Assembly: GCF_900103875.1 (NCBI RefSeq)
Contig: NZ_LT629705.1
Span: 634,501-698,500 of the forward strand
Direction: 5' to 3'
From: Pseudomonas arsenicoxydans
GTDB taxonomy: Bacteria; Pseudomonadota; Gammaproteobacteria; Pseudomonadales; Pseudomonadaceae
DNA: 64,000 nt
The notes under the pieces are model-generated. The model was given only the letters and a program-made list of their open reading frames with translations. It did no database searches and was not told the DNA's origin. Below, in pieces: positions 37,179 to 46,808 of the stretch (position 1 is the stretch's first letter; each line of letters starts with the position of its first letter). The position numbers and the translations under genes are program-made.

Positions 37179-38711
37179 TTAAAGGCTCGGCAGCAACTTC
37201 ACCGAAACCAAATCATTCAGGCAACGCGTGGCCAGCAATTCGGTCGCCGCATTGATGTCCGGCGCAAAGAACCGGTCCTTCTCATAGAACGGCACTTCGT
37301 TACGCAGAATCCCGCGAGCCTTTTCCAGTTTCGCCGAGGTCTTGAGACCTTCACGCAGATCCAGACCCTGAACGGCTGCCAACCACTCCACCGCGAGAAC
37401 GCCGCGAGTGTTTTCGGCCATTTCCCACAAACGCTTGCCGGCGGCTGGCGCCATCGACACGTGGTCTTCCTGGTTCGCCGAAGTCGGCAAGCTGTCCACC
37501 GAATGCGGATGGGATAGGGCCTTGTTTTCGCTGGCCAATGCCGCCGCCGTCACCTGGGCGATCATGAAGCCGGAGTTCACGCCGCCATTGGCTACCAGGA
37601 ACGGCGGCAGTTGCGACATGTGCTTGTCCATCATCAGCGAGATGCGGCGCTCGCTCAGGGAACCGATTTCAGCGATGGCCAGCGCCATGTTGTCAGCAGC
37701 CATGGCCACTGGTTCGGCGTGGAAGTTACCGCCGGAGATCACGTCGCCTTCAGCGGCGAATACCAGCGGGTTATCGGAAACGGCGTTGGCTTCCACCGCC
37801 AGCACTTCGGCGGCCTGGCGGAACTGGGTCAGGCAGGCGCCCATGACTTGCGGCTGGCAGCGCAGGGAGTACGGGTCCTGGACCTTTTCGCAGTTCTGGT
37901 GCGAGTCGGACACTTCACTGCGCTCGCCCAGCAAATCGCGATAAGCAGCAGCGGCGTCAATCTGGCCTTTCTGGCCACGGGCAGCATGGATGCGCGCGTC
38001 GAACGGCGAACGCGAACCCAGTACCGCTTCAACCGTCAGGGCACCAATAGCCACGGCGCCGGCGAACAGGTCTTCGCCTTCGAACAGGCCACGCAGCGCG
38101 TAAGCGGTCGACACTTGAGTGCCGTTGAGCAGCGCCAGGCCTTCTTTCGCGGCCAGGGTCAGGGGTGTCAGGCCGGCGACTTTCAGCGCTTCGGTCGCTT
38201 CCATCCATTCGCCCTTGTAGCGAGCCTTGCCTTCGCCCAGCAGCACCAGCGACATGTGCGCCAAAGGCGCCAGGTCACCGGATGCACCGACCGAACCTTT
38301 CAAAGGAATGTGCGGGTAAACCTCGGCGTTGATCAACGCGATCAGCGCGTCGATCACCACACGACGAATGCCGGAGAAACCACGGCTCAGGCTGTTGACC
38401 TTGAGCACCATGACCAGGCGCACCAGGGCGTCACTGATTGGCTCGCCAACACCGGCGGCGTGGGACAGCACCAGGGAGCGCTGCAGGTTTTCCAGGTCTT
38501 CGCTGGCGATGCGGGTCGAGGCCAGCAGGCCGAAACCGGTGTTGATGCCGTAGGCGGTGCGGTTTTCGGCGAGGATCTGTTCCACGCAGGCAACGCTGGC
38601 TTCGATCTGGGCCGAGGCGCTGTTGTCGAGGGTGATTTTGACCGGGCGCTGATAAACATCACGCAGTTGGGCAAGGCTCAGTTGGCCGGGAATCAAATTA
38701 AGCGCAGTCAC
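37179..38711 (-). CDS. hutH: Histidine ammonia-lyase (MIO-containing, canonical)
   Basis: HutH deaminates L-histidine to trans-urocanate, the first catabolic step. The 510-residue enzyme has the MIO-forming Ala143-Ser144-Gly145 in [16 protein letters not shown], the catalytic Tyr in YGINTGFG at about residue 54, and the signature [20 protein letters not shown]. It starts at GTG ([10 protein letters not shown]) with AAGGAG 7 nt upstream; an ATG 4 nt before it is out of frame and followed at once by TGA. An AATAAAAA stretch on the coding strand about 21 nt upstream resembles a Crc/Hfq motif. A paralogue without the MIO triad lies directly upstream. This copy corresponds to hutH2 of SBW25 nomenclature. 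Confidence 0.97.
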   Translation of the reverse strand: MTALNLIPGQLSLAQLRDVYQRPVKITLDNSASAQIEASVACVEQILAENRTAYGINTGFGLLASTRIASEDLENLQRSLVLSHAAGVGEPISDALVRLVMVLKVNSLSRGFSGIRRVVIDALIALINAEVYPHIPLKGSVGASGDLAPLAHMSLVLLGEGKARYKGEWMEATEALKVAGLTPLTLAAKEGLALLNGTQVSTAYALRGLFEGEDLFAGAVAIGALTVEAVLGSRSPFDARIHAARGQKGQIDAAAAYRDLLGERSEVSDSHQNCEKVQDPYSLRCQPQVMGACLTQFRQAAEVLAVEANAVSDNPLVFAAEGDVISGGNFHAEPVAMAADNMALAIAEIGSLSERRISLMMDKHMSQLPPFLVANGGVNSGFMIAQVTAAALASENKALSHPHSVDSLPTSANQEDHVSMAPAAGKRLWEMAENTRGVLAVEWLAAVQGLDLREGLKTSAKLEKARGILRNEVPFYEKDRFFAPDINAATELLATRCLNDLVSVKLLPSL

Positions 38712-38830
38712 ATCATTCTCCTTTTGAGAGCTTTTTATTAACTAACCAGACGCTCCGGAGATGTCCGTTGTCCGTCGCTTCCCATCTTTTTGAGAGGGGC
38801 TGGCGCCTTGGCACGCTGGTGTTGTGGATT

Positions 38831-40357
38831 TCAGTTCAGGTTCGGTAATGCCTTGTGCAACAAAATCGGGTCTTTCAACACGCTGGCAGCAGCAGCGATA
38901 TCGGGCGCCAGCCAGCGGTCCTGGTCGTAGGCCGGAACTCGCTCGCGCAACAGACGCCACGCGGCATCGGTACCCGCGCCGAAGCGTTGTTCTTTGAGGA
39001 ATTCAAACGCCTGGGCCGCCAACAGGTACTCGATGGCGAGGATCTGCGTGCAGTTTTCCAGCGCGCGATGCAGCTTCAGCGCGGCGTTGGTGCCCAGGCT
39101 CAAGTGATCTTCTTGCAGGCCTGAGGTGACGTAGTTGTCGAGCACGGCCGGTTGCGCCAACTGGCGGTTTTCTGCGCACAGAGACGCGGCTACATACTGG
39201 ACGATCATCATCCCGGAGTTAACCCCCGGATTGGCCACCAGGAACGCCGGCAAACCGCTGACATGAGGGTTGATCAAGCGGTCGAGGCGGCGTTCGGCGA
39301 TGGAGCCGATTTCAGCCATGGCAATCGCCAGCAGGTCCGCTGCCAGCGCGACCGATTGGCCATGCGGGTTGGCCTGGGACATGACGCGGAAGTTGTCCGG
39401 CGTGCCCAGCAGCAAAGGGTTGTCGGTGCAGCTGTTGAGTTCGGTTTCGATCTGTTGGGTCGCGTGCGCAAGCTGATCGCGAGCGGCACCGTGAACCTGC
39501 GGGATCGAACGAATGCTCAGCGCATCCTGTGTGCGGATGCCTTTGCTTGTTGCAATCACTTCACTGCCATCGAGCAGCGCGCGCAAATTGATCCCGACTT
39601 GCTGCATGCCCGGATGCGGCTTGAGCGCAATGATCTCGGCATCGAACGCCGCGATCTGACCGCGCTGGGCCTCAAAACTCATGGCGCCAATCACGTCGGC
39701 CCACTGCACCAGACGCGTGGCGTCGGCCAGTGCCAGGCAGCTAAGGCCAGTCATGCACGGTGTTCCGTTGACCAGGCACAGGCCATCTTTGGCGCCGAGC
39801 TGAACCGGTTGCAGACCTTCTTCAGCCAGGGCTTGTTGCGCAGAAACGATTTGTCCGCGATAGCTGACATTACCGACACCCAGCAAGGCGATGCTGATGT
39901 GGGCCATGTGGGTCAGGTAACCCACCGAGCCCTGAGACGGCACTTGCGGGGTGATGCCACGGTTGAGCAACGCCAACAGGGCTTCGACCACCCGACGATG
40001 AATGCCGGATTTGCCGTGACTGTAATTGCGGATCGCCGCACACATGATTGCGCGGGTCTGCTCATCGGCCAGTGGAGCACCGACGCCACAGGCGTGACTG
40101 AGCAGGGTATTGCGCGACAGTTGGCTGAGTTGTTCGTCCTTGAGCGAGACGTTGCACAAGGCACCGAGGCCGGTGTTGACACCATAGGCACGCTCGCCGC
40201 TGACGACGATGCGCTGGACAATGGCCTGCGCATTATCGATCCGCGCCCAGGCCTGGGTCGACAGCTCAAGCTGTGCGCCATGACGGGCAACGGCCACCAC
40301 ATCCTGCCAACGCAACGGGGCGTCGGCGATAACGATTTTTTCAGCCTGGGACATCAT
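38831..40357 (-). CDS. Histidine ammonia-lyase paralogue lacking the MIO tripeptide
   Basis: This 508-residue protein of the aromatic amino-acid lyase fold is full length and without frameshift. The N-terminal YGVNTGLGAL (catalytic Tyr region) is retained and the C-terminal half aligns well with HutH (SSxxDNPLL-like CTDNPLLLG). The active-site loop, however, reads GSVG-YLTHMAHIS (residues 143 onward) in place of [16 protein letters not shown]. Exactly the Ala-Ser-Gly that cyclises to MIO is missing. Conventional lyase activity is therefore unlikely. It corresponds in position to hutH1 of P. fluorescens SBW25. As I recall, that gene is dispensable for growth on histidine. An unknown, possibly structural or regulatory, role remains. 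Confidence 0.88.
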   Translation of the reverse strand: MMSQAEKIVIADAPLRWQDVVAVARHGAQLELSTQAWARIDNAQAIVQRIVVSGERAYGVNTGLGALCNVSLKDEQLSQLSRNTLLSHACGVGAPLADEQTRAIMCAAIRNYSHGKSGIHRRVVEALLALLNRGITPQVPSQGSVGYLTHMAHISIALLGVGNVSYRGQIVSAQQALAEEGLQPVQLGAKDGLCLVNGTPCMTGLSCLALADATRLVQWADVIGAMSFEAQRGQIAAFDAEIIALKPHPGMQQVGINLRALLDGSEVIATSKGIRTQDALSIRSIPQVHGAARDQLAHATQQIETELNSCTDNPLLLGTPDNFRVMSQANPHGQSVALAADLLAIAMAEIGSIAERRLDRLINPHVSGLPAFLVANPGVNSGMMIVQYVAASLCAENRQLAQPAVLDNYVTSGLQEDHLSLGTNAALKLHRALENCTQILAIEYLLAAQAFEFLKEQRFGAGTDAAWRLLRERVPAYDQDRWLAPDIAAAASVLKDPILLHKALPNLN

Positions 40358-40404
40358 TGACCTCGTGCGTACAACTTGAATATTGATGCAGCTTCACCGG
40401 CCCC

Positions 40405-40496
40405 ATCGCGAGCAAGCCCGCTCCCACATTGATTTGGGGTGTACACCCAATCGGTGATACACCGCCGATCCTTGTGGGAGCGGGCTTGCCCGCGAT
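40405..40496. repeat. REP inverted pair between hutV and hutH1
   Basis: Inverted REP units lie in the 165-nt gap between the HutV stop and the HutH1 start. The left unit carries GCGAGCAAGCCCGC instead of GCGGGC, a mutated arm. Confidence 0.9.
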
Positions 40497-40522
40497 AAGG
40501 CCCGCCCGATCACCGCAAATTC

Positions 40523-41353
40523 TTAAACCACCGCAGCCCGACGCTGCACGAACCGATCGACATACTCATCCGCTGGCGAATGCAGAATCTCTCGTGGGGT
40601 GCCGACCTGAATCAGGCGCCCGTCCTTGAGGATCGCAATGCGATTGCCGATGCGTACGGCCTCGTCGAGGTCGTGGGTGATGAAGACGATGGTCTTGTGC
40701 AGGGTCTTTTGCAGCTCCAGCAACTGGTCCTGCATCTCGGCGCGAATCAGCGGGTCGAGGGCACTGAACGCTTCATCCATCAGGATGATATCGGTGTCCG
40801 CCGCCAGGGCACGGGCCAGGCCCACACGCTGACGCATGCCGCCCGAGAGCTGATGCGGGTATTTGTTTTCGTAGCCCTTGAGGCCCACGGTGTTAATCCA
40901 GTGCAGCGCGCGCTCGGAGCACATTTGCTTGCTCTCGCCACGCACTTTCAAGCCATAGGCAACGTTATCCACCACGGTCTTGTGTGGCAGCAGGCCGAAG
41001 CTCTGGAACACCATGCTGATCTTGTGCCGGCGAAATTCGCGCAGGGCGTCCATGTCGTATTGCAGGATGTCCACGCCGTCCACCAGGATCGCGCCGCTGG
41101 TCGGGTCGATCAGGCGGTTGAAGTGGCGCACCAGGGTCGATTTACCCGAACCGGACAGGCCCATGATCACGAAGATCTCACCGGTACCGATGCTCAGCGA
41201 CAGGTCGTTCACGCCGACCACGCAGCCGGTTTCGGCCAGCACCTGATCCTTGGTCTTGCCCTGGCCAATCATGCCCAGCGCTTCCTTGGAACGGTTTCCG
41301 AAGATCTTGAAGACGTTTTTGACTTCGATTTTGCTGATGGCTTGGTTGTTCAT
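40523..41353 (-). CDS. hutV: Histidine ABC transporter ATP-binding protein HutV
   Basis: HutV is the 276-residue ATPase of the HutXWV uptake system (glycine-betaine/ProV class). It has Walker A GLSGSGKST, signature LSGGMRQRVGLARAL, Walker B IILMDEAFSALDP and the H-loop FITHDLDEA. The regulatory CBS domains of long ProV proteins are absent. The N-terminal region NVFKIFGNRSKEALGMIGQG is characteristic of the class. It overlaps hutW by 4 nt. The substrate (histidine) is inferred from context and from P. fluorescens work on hutXWV. Confidence 0.93.
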   Translation of the reverse strand: MNNQAISKIEVKNVFKIFGNRSKEALGMIGQGKTKDQVLAETGCVVGVNDLSLSIGTGEIFVIMGLSGSGKSTLVRHFNRLIDPTSGAILVDGVDILQYDMDALREFRRHKISMVFQSFGLLPHKTVVDNVAYGLKVRGESKQMCSERALHWINTVGLKGYENKYPHQLSGGMRQRVGLARALAADTDIILMDEAFSALDPLIRAEMQDQLLELQKTLHKTIVFITHDLDEAVRIGNRIAILKDGRLIQVGTPREILHSPADEYVDRFVQRRAAVV

Positions 41354-42201
41354 TTGCTCACCTCATGCCGTGGCCGACCATACGCCTGAGTAATGCGGTC
41401 GATCACCACTGCCAGAATCACGATCGCCAGACCGGCTTCAAGGCCACGTCCGACGTTGAGGGTCTGAATCCCCACCAGTACGTCTTCGCCCAAGCCACGG
41501 GCACCGATCATCGAGGCGATGACGACCATCGACAGGGCCATCATGGTGGTCTGGTTGATCCCGGCCATGATGCTCGGCAGGGCCAGCGGCAATTGCACGC
41601 CGAACAGTTGCTGCCAACGGTTGGCACCGAACGCGTTGATCGCTTCCATCACTTCACCGTCAACCTGGCGAATACCCAGGTCGGTCAGGCGAATCAGCGG
41701 TGGAGCAGCGTAGATCACCGTGGCGAAAATCGCCGGGACCTTGCCCAGGCCGAACAGCATCAGCACCGGGATCAGGTACACGAAGCTCGGCATGGTCTGC
41801 ATGATGTCCAGCAACGGCATCAGCACCGAACGCAGGCGATTGCTGCGTGCAGAGAGGATGCCCAGCGGAATGCCGATCAGCACCGATATGACCGTCGCCA
41901 CCATCATCAGCGCCAGGGTCTGCATCAGCTTGTCCCAGAGGCCGACCGCACCCACCAAAAACAGCAGGCCGACGATTACGGCGGTGGTCACGACTTTGCG
42001 AGTGGCGTGCCAGGCAACGCCTGCCACGATTGCCAGCATCAGCCACCAGGGCGCTGCACGCAGCAAACCTTCAAGATTGACGATGGCCCACAACAGGGTG
42101 TCGGAGATGTGCCGGAACACATCGCCATAGTTGGTGACCAGCGAATCGACCCAACCGTTGACCCAGTCGGCGATGGAAAAGGTAAATCTTTCGGGAAACA
42201 T
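41350..42201 (-). CDS. hutW: Histidine ABC transporter permease HutW
   Basis: HutW is a 283-residue inner-membrane permease of the ProW/OpuAB family. About six to seven helices are predicted. The EAA-type loop reads GANRWQQLFGVQLPLALPSI, and the stretch DIMQTMPSFVYLIP is typical. The N-terminus (MFPERFTFSIADWVNGWVDS) is periplasmic/amphipathic. Its ATPase partner hutV starts in the last 4 nt of hutW. hutX, the binding protein, is encoded 70 nt upstream. Confidence 0.94.
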   Translation of the reverse strand: MFPERFTFSIADWVNGWVDSLVTNYGDVFRHISDTLLWAIVNLEGLLRAAPWWLMLAIVAGVAWHATRKVVTTAVIVGLLFLVGAVGLWDKLMQTLALMMVATVISVLIGIPLGILSARSNRLRSVLMPLLDIMQTMPSFVYLIPVLMLFGLGKVPAIFATVIYAAPPLIRLTDLGIRQVDGEVMEAINAFGANRWQQLFGVQLPLALPSIMAGINQTTMMALSMVVIASMIGARGLGEDVLVGIQTLNVGRGLEAGLAIVILAVVIDRITQAYGRPRHEVSK

Positions 42202-42271
42202 AAGAGACTCTCAATCAAGGGGTTGCGATTCAGCGTGCGACTGCCGCTGACGGCAGTCGCAGAGGCTCAAC

Positions 42272-43240
42272 CTACAAGGCCGCGTCGATCTTTTTGGCTG
42301 CGTCTTCGCTTACCCACGCGTGCCAGACTTCAGGATGTTCCTTCAAGAAGATCTTGGCCAGTTTTGGCGACTCGATCCGCTCTTTGGTCATGCGCCCAAG
42401 GTTCTGGTTCAGGATGTCGATGGGCACGTTGACCTTTTCCAGTACGGCCACCAGTTCCGGGGCTTGTTCGTGGAAAGTCTTGGACAGGCCGACCTTGATA
42501 TCCACGGTTTTGTTCACGCCTGGTTTTTCTTCGAGTTTCACTGCATCGATCTGGCCCATCAGCGGGGTTGGCGACCAGTAGTAGAACAGGATCGGCTCGC
42601 CACGCTTGTAGCTCGACAGCACGGCCGCATCCAGCGCCGGGCCGGTGCCTGGGCGGAAGTTGGTGTAGGTGCTTTCCAGGCCGTAGCTTTTCAGCATCTC
42701 GCTATTGTCCAGCTCACAGGTCCAGCCTGCCGGGCAGTTGTAGAAACGGCCTTTGGATGGTTCTTCGGCGTCCTTGAAAATCGCTGAGTATTTGCCCAGA
42801 TCGGCAATGTTTTTCAGGTCGGGTGCCTTGGCTTCCAGCTTGCGCTTGGCGTCGCCTTCAATCACGTAGCGCGGCACGTACCAGCCTTCGACCGCGCCAA
42901 CGACAGGAGCACCGACGCCGACGACTTTGCCGGCCTTCTCGGCCTTGTTCCAGACTTCGCTGCGCCCGACCCACTCTTCGGCAAATACTTGAATGTCATT
43001 GCTGCTCAGGGCGTTTTCCATGGTGATGGAGTTGCCCGGCAGGCTGTCGGTCTTGCAGTCGTAGCCTTTTTCCAGGACGACTTGCAACACGTCGGTCAGC
43101 AGCATCGCGCTTTCCCAGTTCAGACCGGCAAATTTCACCGGTTTGCCCGACTCGCACCAACCGGCAGCCTGAGTGGCGCCGGCACTGGCCAACAGGCCCA
43201 TGGAAAGCAGTGTGGTCAGCAGGGTCTTGTTCGATTTCAT
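42272..43240 (-). CDS. hutX: Histidine ABC transporter substrate-binding protein HutX
   Basis: HutX is a 322-residue periplasmic binding protein of the OpuAC family. The ATG at 43240 (MKSNKTLLTTLLSMGLLASA) encodes a signal peptide cleaved after ATQA, before AGWCESGKPVKFAGLNWESA. The cysteine pair CPAGWTCEL suggests a disulfide. Features such as FYYWSPTPLMGQ are shared with betaine/proline binders, but location inside the hut operon argues for histidine. It is followed by hutW and hutV. An in-frame codon 69 nt upstream would destroy the signal and is rejected. Confidence 0.92.
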   Translation of the reverse strand: MKSNKTLLTTLLSMGLLASAGATQAAGWCESGKPVKFAGLNWESAMLLTDVLQVVLEKGYDCKTDSLPGNSITMENALSSNDIQVFAEEWVGRSEVWNKAEKAGKVVGVGAPVVGAVEGWYVPRYVIEGDAKRKLEAKAPDLKNIADLGKYSAIFKDAEEPSKGRFYNCPAGWTCELDNSEMLKSYGLESTYTNFRPGTGPALDAAVLSSYKRGEPILFYYWSPTPLMGQIDAVKLEEKPGVNKTVDIKVGLSKTFHEQAPELVAVLEKVNVPIDILNQNLGRMTKERIESPKLAKIFLKEHPEVWHAWVSEDAAKKIDAAL

Positions 43241-43309
43241 TGTTGTGACGCTCCTAATCATTAATTGGCTTACGGCAGTCAAGAGGCATCCAGCCCTGTC
43301 TACGTCCAA

Positions 43310-44782
43310 TCAGGCCTGCGCAGCAGCGCGGCCAGCCCCACTTGTTTTTGGTGCAATGACGCTGTCCTGCTCGATCGGCAGGATCAAGCGATCGGGTACG
43401 GCGCTGTGCCATTTTTTTGCGCACACGTAATACACGGCTGCGGGAAGCACCAGGCCGATGATCCAGGAAATATCCACATCGCCCAGGGCCGCCACCAGCG
43501 GGCCGGTATAGAACTTGGTAGAGATGAACGGCAGCTGTACCAGCACACCGAACACATAGACGCTGATACCGAGGATATTCCAACGGCCATAGCGACCGTT
43601 CGGATTGGCCAGCGCCGGCACGTCATAGCGCTCGCGAGTGATGCAGTAGTAGTCCACCAGGTTGATCGCGCTCCATGGCGTGAAAAACGCCAGCAGGAAC
43701 AGGATGAAGGACTTGAACGCACCGAGGAACGAGTGCTGACCGAGCAACGCCATCAGTGTCGCAGCACCTACGATGACCAGCACGAAGGCCAGACGCTGCA
43801 GGCGCGACACTTTCAGATCACCACGGAAACCGCTGATGACGGTCGCAATGCACATGAAGCTGCCGTAGGAGTTCAGCGTGGAGATGGTGACCTTGCCGAA
43901 CGCGATGCTGAAATACAGCAGCGCAGCGGTGGCACCGGTACCGCCCAAACCTACGATATAGGCCACTTCGTGGCCGGCGAATTGGCCGTTGGCCGATGCG
44001 GCAGCGAACACGCCGAGGACCATCGCTACCTGCGCACCAATGACCGAACCTGCGCCTGCGGCAAAAAAAGTTTTCACCGAGGAAGTCTTGCTCGGCAGGT
44101 AGCGAGAGTAGTCAGCCACGTAAGGACCGAAGGCGATCTGCCAGGACGCTGCAAGCGACACCGTCAGCAGGAAAGTGCTCCAGCTGAAGTGGCGGATTTG
44201 CAACAGTGCGCCAACATCAACCTGGCTCATCAGACGGCTGAACAGATAAACGAAGGCAATCACGCCAATGACACTGGCAACACGGCCGATCCAATGGATC
44301 ACCCGATAACCGAGCACCGTGACCAGCACGATGACACTGGCGAAAATCAGGATGCCGACGCTATCGCTGACACCAAACAACTGGCCCAGCGCCTGACCGG
44401 AAAGTACGGTTCCCGTTGCAGTGAAACCGAGGTACATCAAACACACCAGTACGATCGGGATAGCCGCGCCATACACGCCGAACTGCACCCGGCTGGAGAT
44501 CATCTGCGGCAGGCCAAGCTTGGGCCCTTGCGCCGCATGCAACGCCATCACACCGCCGCCGAGCAGTTGGCCGATCAGCAAACCGATCAGCGACCAGAAC
44601 ACATCACCGCCCAGCACGACGGCCAGGGCCCCGGTGACAATCGCGGTGATTTGCAGGTTGGCACCCATCCACAGGGTGAACTGGCTCAACAGACGACCGT
44701 GTCTTTCCGCTTCCGGGATGTAGTCGATCGAGCGTTTCTCGATCAACGGTTTGTTGCTTGCACGATCGCTGTTAACAGCCAT
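43310..44782 (-). CDS. hutT: NCS1-family permease, probable urocanate transporter
   Basis: This 490-residue inner-membrane symporter belongs to the nucleobase/cation (CodB-like) NCS1 family, with twelve predicted helices. The first cytoplasmic stretch ends RHGRLLSQFTLWMGANLQ, the typical NCS1 entry motif. It lies directly downstream of hutU and upstream of hutXWV. That is the position of hutTu in P. fluorescens SBW25, shown there to import urocanate. The substrate here is inferred from this synteny. A 35-bp-type inverted repeat precedes it. Confidence 0.85.
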   Translation of the reverse strand: MAVNSDRASNKPLIEKRSIDYIPEAERHGRLLSQFTLWMGANLQITAIVTGALAVVLGGDVFWSLIGLLIGQLLGGGVMALHAAQGPKLGLPQMISSRVQFGVYGAAIPIVLVCLMYLGFTATGTVLSGQALGQLFGVSDSVGILIFASVIVLVTVLGYRVIHWIGRVASVIGVIAFVYLFSRLMSQVDVGALLQIRHFSWSTFLLTVSLAASWQIAFGPYVADYSRYLPSKTSSVKTFFAAGAGSVIGAQVAMVLGVFAAASANGQFAGHEVAYIVGLGGTGATAALLYFSIAFGKVTISTLNSYGSFMCIATVISGFRGDLKVSRLQRLAFVLVIVGAATLMALLGQHSFLGAFKSFILFLLAFFTPWSAINLVDYYCITRERYDVPALANPNGRYGRWNILGISVYVFGVLVQLPFISTKFYTGPLVAALGDVDISWIIGLVLPAAVYYVCAKKWHSAVPDRLILPIEQDSVIAPKTSGAGRAAAQA

Positions 44783-44824
44783 GATTCAACCTCTGTGGAT
44801 TGTTGTCGGTGTTGGTGTGATCCG

Positions 44825-44902
44825 TGTAGGAGCTGTCGAGTGAAACGAGGCTGCGATCATTTCAAGATCAAAAGATCGCAGCCTACGGCAGCTCCTACAG
44901 GG
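44825..44902. repeat. Inverted repeat of the GTAGGAGCTGTCGAG family
   Basis: This is the second copy of the unit at 15041-15129, here with shorter matching arms (TGTAGGAGCTG/CAGCTCCTACA and GGCTGCGATC/GATCGCAGCC). It lies 7 nt from the hutU stop and separates hutU from hutT. Confidence 0.85.
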
Positions 44903-44909
44903 TTCGGCG

Positions 44910-46598
44910 TTATTTGCCGGTAATCATCGGCAGGTTCAGGCCTTGTTCCTTGGCGCAGTCGATCGCGATCTGGTAGCCCGCATCGGCGTGACGCATGACA
45001 CCGGTGGCCGGGTCGTTGTGCAGCACGCGAGCGATACGCTCAGCCGCTTCGTCAGTACCGTCGCAGACAATCACCATGCCCGAGTGCTGGGAGAAGCCCA
45101 TGCCGACGCCGCCGCCGTGGTGCAGGGAAACCCAGGTCGCGCCGCTCGCGGTATTGAGCAGGGCGTTGAGCAGAGGCCAGTCGGACACAGCGTCGGAACC
45201 GTCCTGCATCGACTCGGTCTCGCGGTTCGGGCTGGCTACCGAACCGGAGTCCAGGTGGTCGCGGCCGATAACGATTGGCGCGGACAATTCACCGCTGCGC
45301 ACCATTTCGTTGAACGCCAGGCCGAGCTTGGCGCGCAGACCCAGGCCAACCCAGCAGATACGCGCCGGCAGACCCTGGAAGCTGATGCGCTCGCGAGCCA
45401 TGTCCAGCCAGTTGTGCAGGTGGGCGTCGTCCGGGATCAGCTCTTTGACTTTGGCGTCGGTTTTGTAGATGTCTTCAGCGTTGCCCGACAGTGCAGCCCA
45501 ACGGAACGGGCCGATGCCACGGCAGAACAGTGGACGGATGTAAGCCGGTACGAAGCCTGGGAAGTCGAAAGCGTTTTCCACGCCTTCTTCCTGAGCCATC
45601 TGACGGATGTTGTTGCCGTAGTCGAAGGTCGGAATGCCCATTTTCTGGAATTCGAGCATCGCCTTGACGTGCACAGCCATCGATTGCTTGGCGGCTTTGA
45701 CCACGGCAGCAGGCTCGGTCTTGGCACGAGCGCGGTACTCTTCCCAGGTCCAGCCAGCCGGCAGGTAACCGTTGAGCGGGTCGTGGGCGCTGGTCTGGTC
45801 GGTGACCATGTCCGGGCGCACGCCGCGCTTGACCAGTTCCGGCAGGATTTCAGCCGCGTTGCCCAGCAGCGCGATGGAAATCGCTTTGCCTTCTTTAGTG
45901 TATTTGGCGATGCGAGCCAGTGCGTCGTCGAGGTCGGTAGCCTGTTCATCGACATAGCGGCTGTTGAGGCGGAAATCGATGCTGACCTGCTGGCATTCGA
46001 TGTTCAGCGAGCAAGCGCCGGCCAGGGTTGCAGCCAGTGGTTGAGCGCCGCCCATGCCGCCCAGGCCTGCGGTCAGAACCCAACGACCTTTCAGGTCATC
46101 GTTGTAGTGCTGGCGACCGGCTTCGACGAAGGTTTCGTAGGTGCCCTGGACGATGCCCTGGCTGCCGATGTAGATCCAGCTGCCGGCGGTCATCTGGCCG
46201 TACATGGCCAGGCCTTTGGCGTCCAGTTCGTTGAAGTGTTCCCAGCTGGCCCAGTGTGGCACCAGGTTGGAGTTGGCGATCAGTACGCGTGGGGCATTGG
46301 TGTGGGTCTTGAACACGCCGACCGGCTTGCCGGATTGCACCAGCAGGGTCTCGTCGTCGTTCAGGTTGGTCAGGCTTTCGACGATCTTGTCGTAGCATTC
46401 CCAGTTACGCGCCGCACGACCGATACCACCGTAAACCACCAGTTCTTTAGGGTTCTCGGCAACTTCCGGGTCGAGGTTGTTCATCAACATGCGCAGCGGC
46501 GCTTCAGTCAGCCAGCTCTTGGCGGTCAGCTTGTTACCGCGTGCGGCACGGATTTCTACGTTGCGGTACTTCGTAGGTTTCTGGGTATTGTCAGTCAC
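44910..46598 (-). CDS. hutU: Urocanate hydratase
   Basis: HutU (urocanase) converts urocanate to 4-imidazolone-5-propionate with a tightly bound NAD+ acting as electrophile. The 562-residue protein has the glycine-rich NAD loop [16 protein letters not shown], the family stretch [19 protein letters not shown] and a conserved [18 protein letters not shown] near the active-site region. GAGGAG lies upstream of the ATG. It heads the long minus-strand operon hutU-T-X-W-V-H1-H2-I-G. The leader of about 140 nt holds a CGCGTTAACGCG palindrome. Control by HutC and a sigma-54-type promoter is indicated upstream. Confidence 0.98.
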   Translation of the reverse strand: MTDNTQKPTKYRNVEIRAARGNKLTAKSWLTEAPLRMLMNNLDPEVAENPKELVVYGGIGRAARNWECYDKIVESLTNLNDDETLLVQSGKPVGVFKTHTNAPRVLIANSNLVPHWASWEHFNELDAKGLAMYGQMTAGSWIYIGSQGIVQGTYETFVEAGRQHYNDDLKGRWVLTAGLGGMGGAQPLAATLAGACSLNIECQQVSIDFRLNSRYVDEQATDLDDALARIAKYTKEGKAISIALLGNAAEILPELVKRGVRPDMVTDQTSAHDPLNGYLPAGWTWEEYRARAKTEPAAVVKAAKQSMAVHVKAMLEFQKMGIPTFDYGNNIRQMAQEEGVENAFDFPGFVPAYIRPLFCRGIGPFRWAALSGNAEDIYKTDAKVKELIPDDAHLHNWLDMARERISFQGLPARICWVGLGLRAKLGLAFNEMVRSGELSAPIVIGRDHLDSGSVASPNRETESMQDGSDAVSDWPLLNALLNTASGATWVSLHHGGGVGMGFSQHSGMVIVCDGTDEAAERIARVLHNDPATGVMRHADAGYQIAIDCAKEQGLNLPMITGK

Positions 46599-46658
46599 GA
46601 AAAAGACTCCTCAGCGATCAATTCAAACCAACCCTGGCGGTGGGCAAGCCAGCCTGTG

Positions 46659-46670
46659 CGCGTTAACGCG
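46659..46670 (-). promoter_or_regulatory. Palindrome in the hutU leader
   Basis: CGCGTTAACGCG is a perfect 12-bp palindrome about 60 nt upstream of hutU, within the predicted leader. Its role is unknown. Confidence 0.3.
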
Positions 46671-46731
46671 TCACAAGCGAATCAGTGGACGCTGCGGAGA
46701 GTCTCGATCGACTCATACGCATACGTCTTTA

Positions 46732-46745
46732 CTTGTACATACAAG
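46732..46745 (-). promoter_or_regulatory. HutC operator at the hutU promoter
   Basis: Read on the minus strand, CTTGTATGTACAAG is a near-perfect dyad matching the hut operator described for P. putida. It spans the expected transcription start of the -24/-12 promoter next to it, so HutC would block initiation until urocanate is present. Confidence 0.75.
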
Positions 46746-46749
46746 CATA

Positions 46750-46765
46750 TGCAATCAAGCGGCCA
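46750..46765 (-). promoter_or_regulatory. Sigma-54 promoter of hutU
   Basis: On the minus strand TGGCCGCTTGATTGCA has GG and GC exactly 10 nt apart and a perfect TTGCA -12 element. It sits immediately upstream of the HutC operator. This agrees with CbrAB/RpoN dependence of hutU in P. fluorescens. Confidence 0.7.
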
Positions 46766-46808
46766 ACTTGCTGGATGGGTGTTCAAGAAAAATGGCGCAA
46801 AGGGCTGT

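Noticed and set aside
38710..38720. ATG directly before hutH as its start
   Set aside because: It is out of frame and followed at once by TGA; the in-frame GTG has the correct spacing to AAGGAG.
38831..40357. Tyrosine or phenylalanine ammonia-lyase, or aminomutase
   Set aside because: Those enzymes also require the MIO group that this protein lacks, and the gene lies in a hut cluster.
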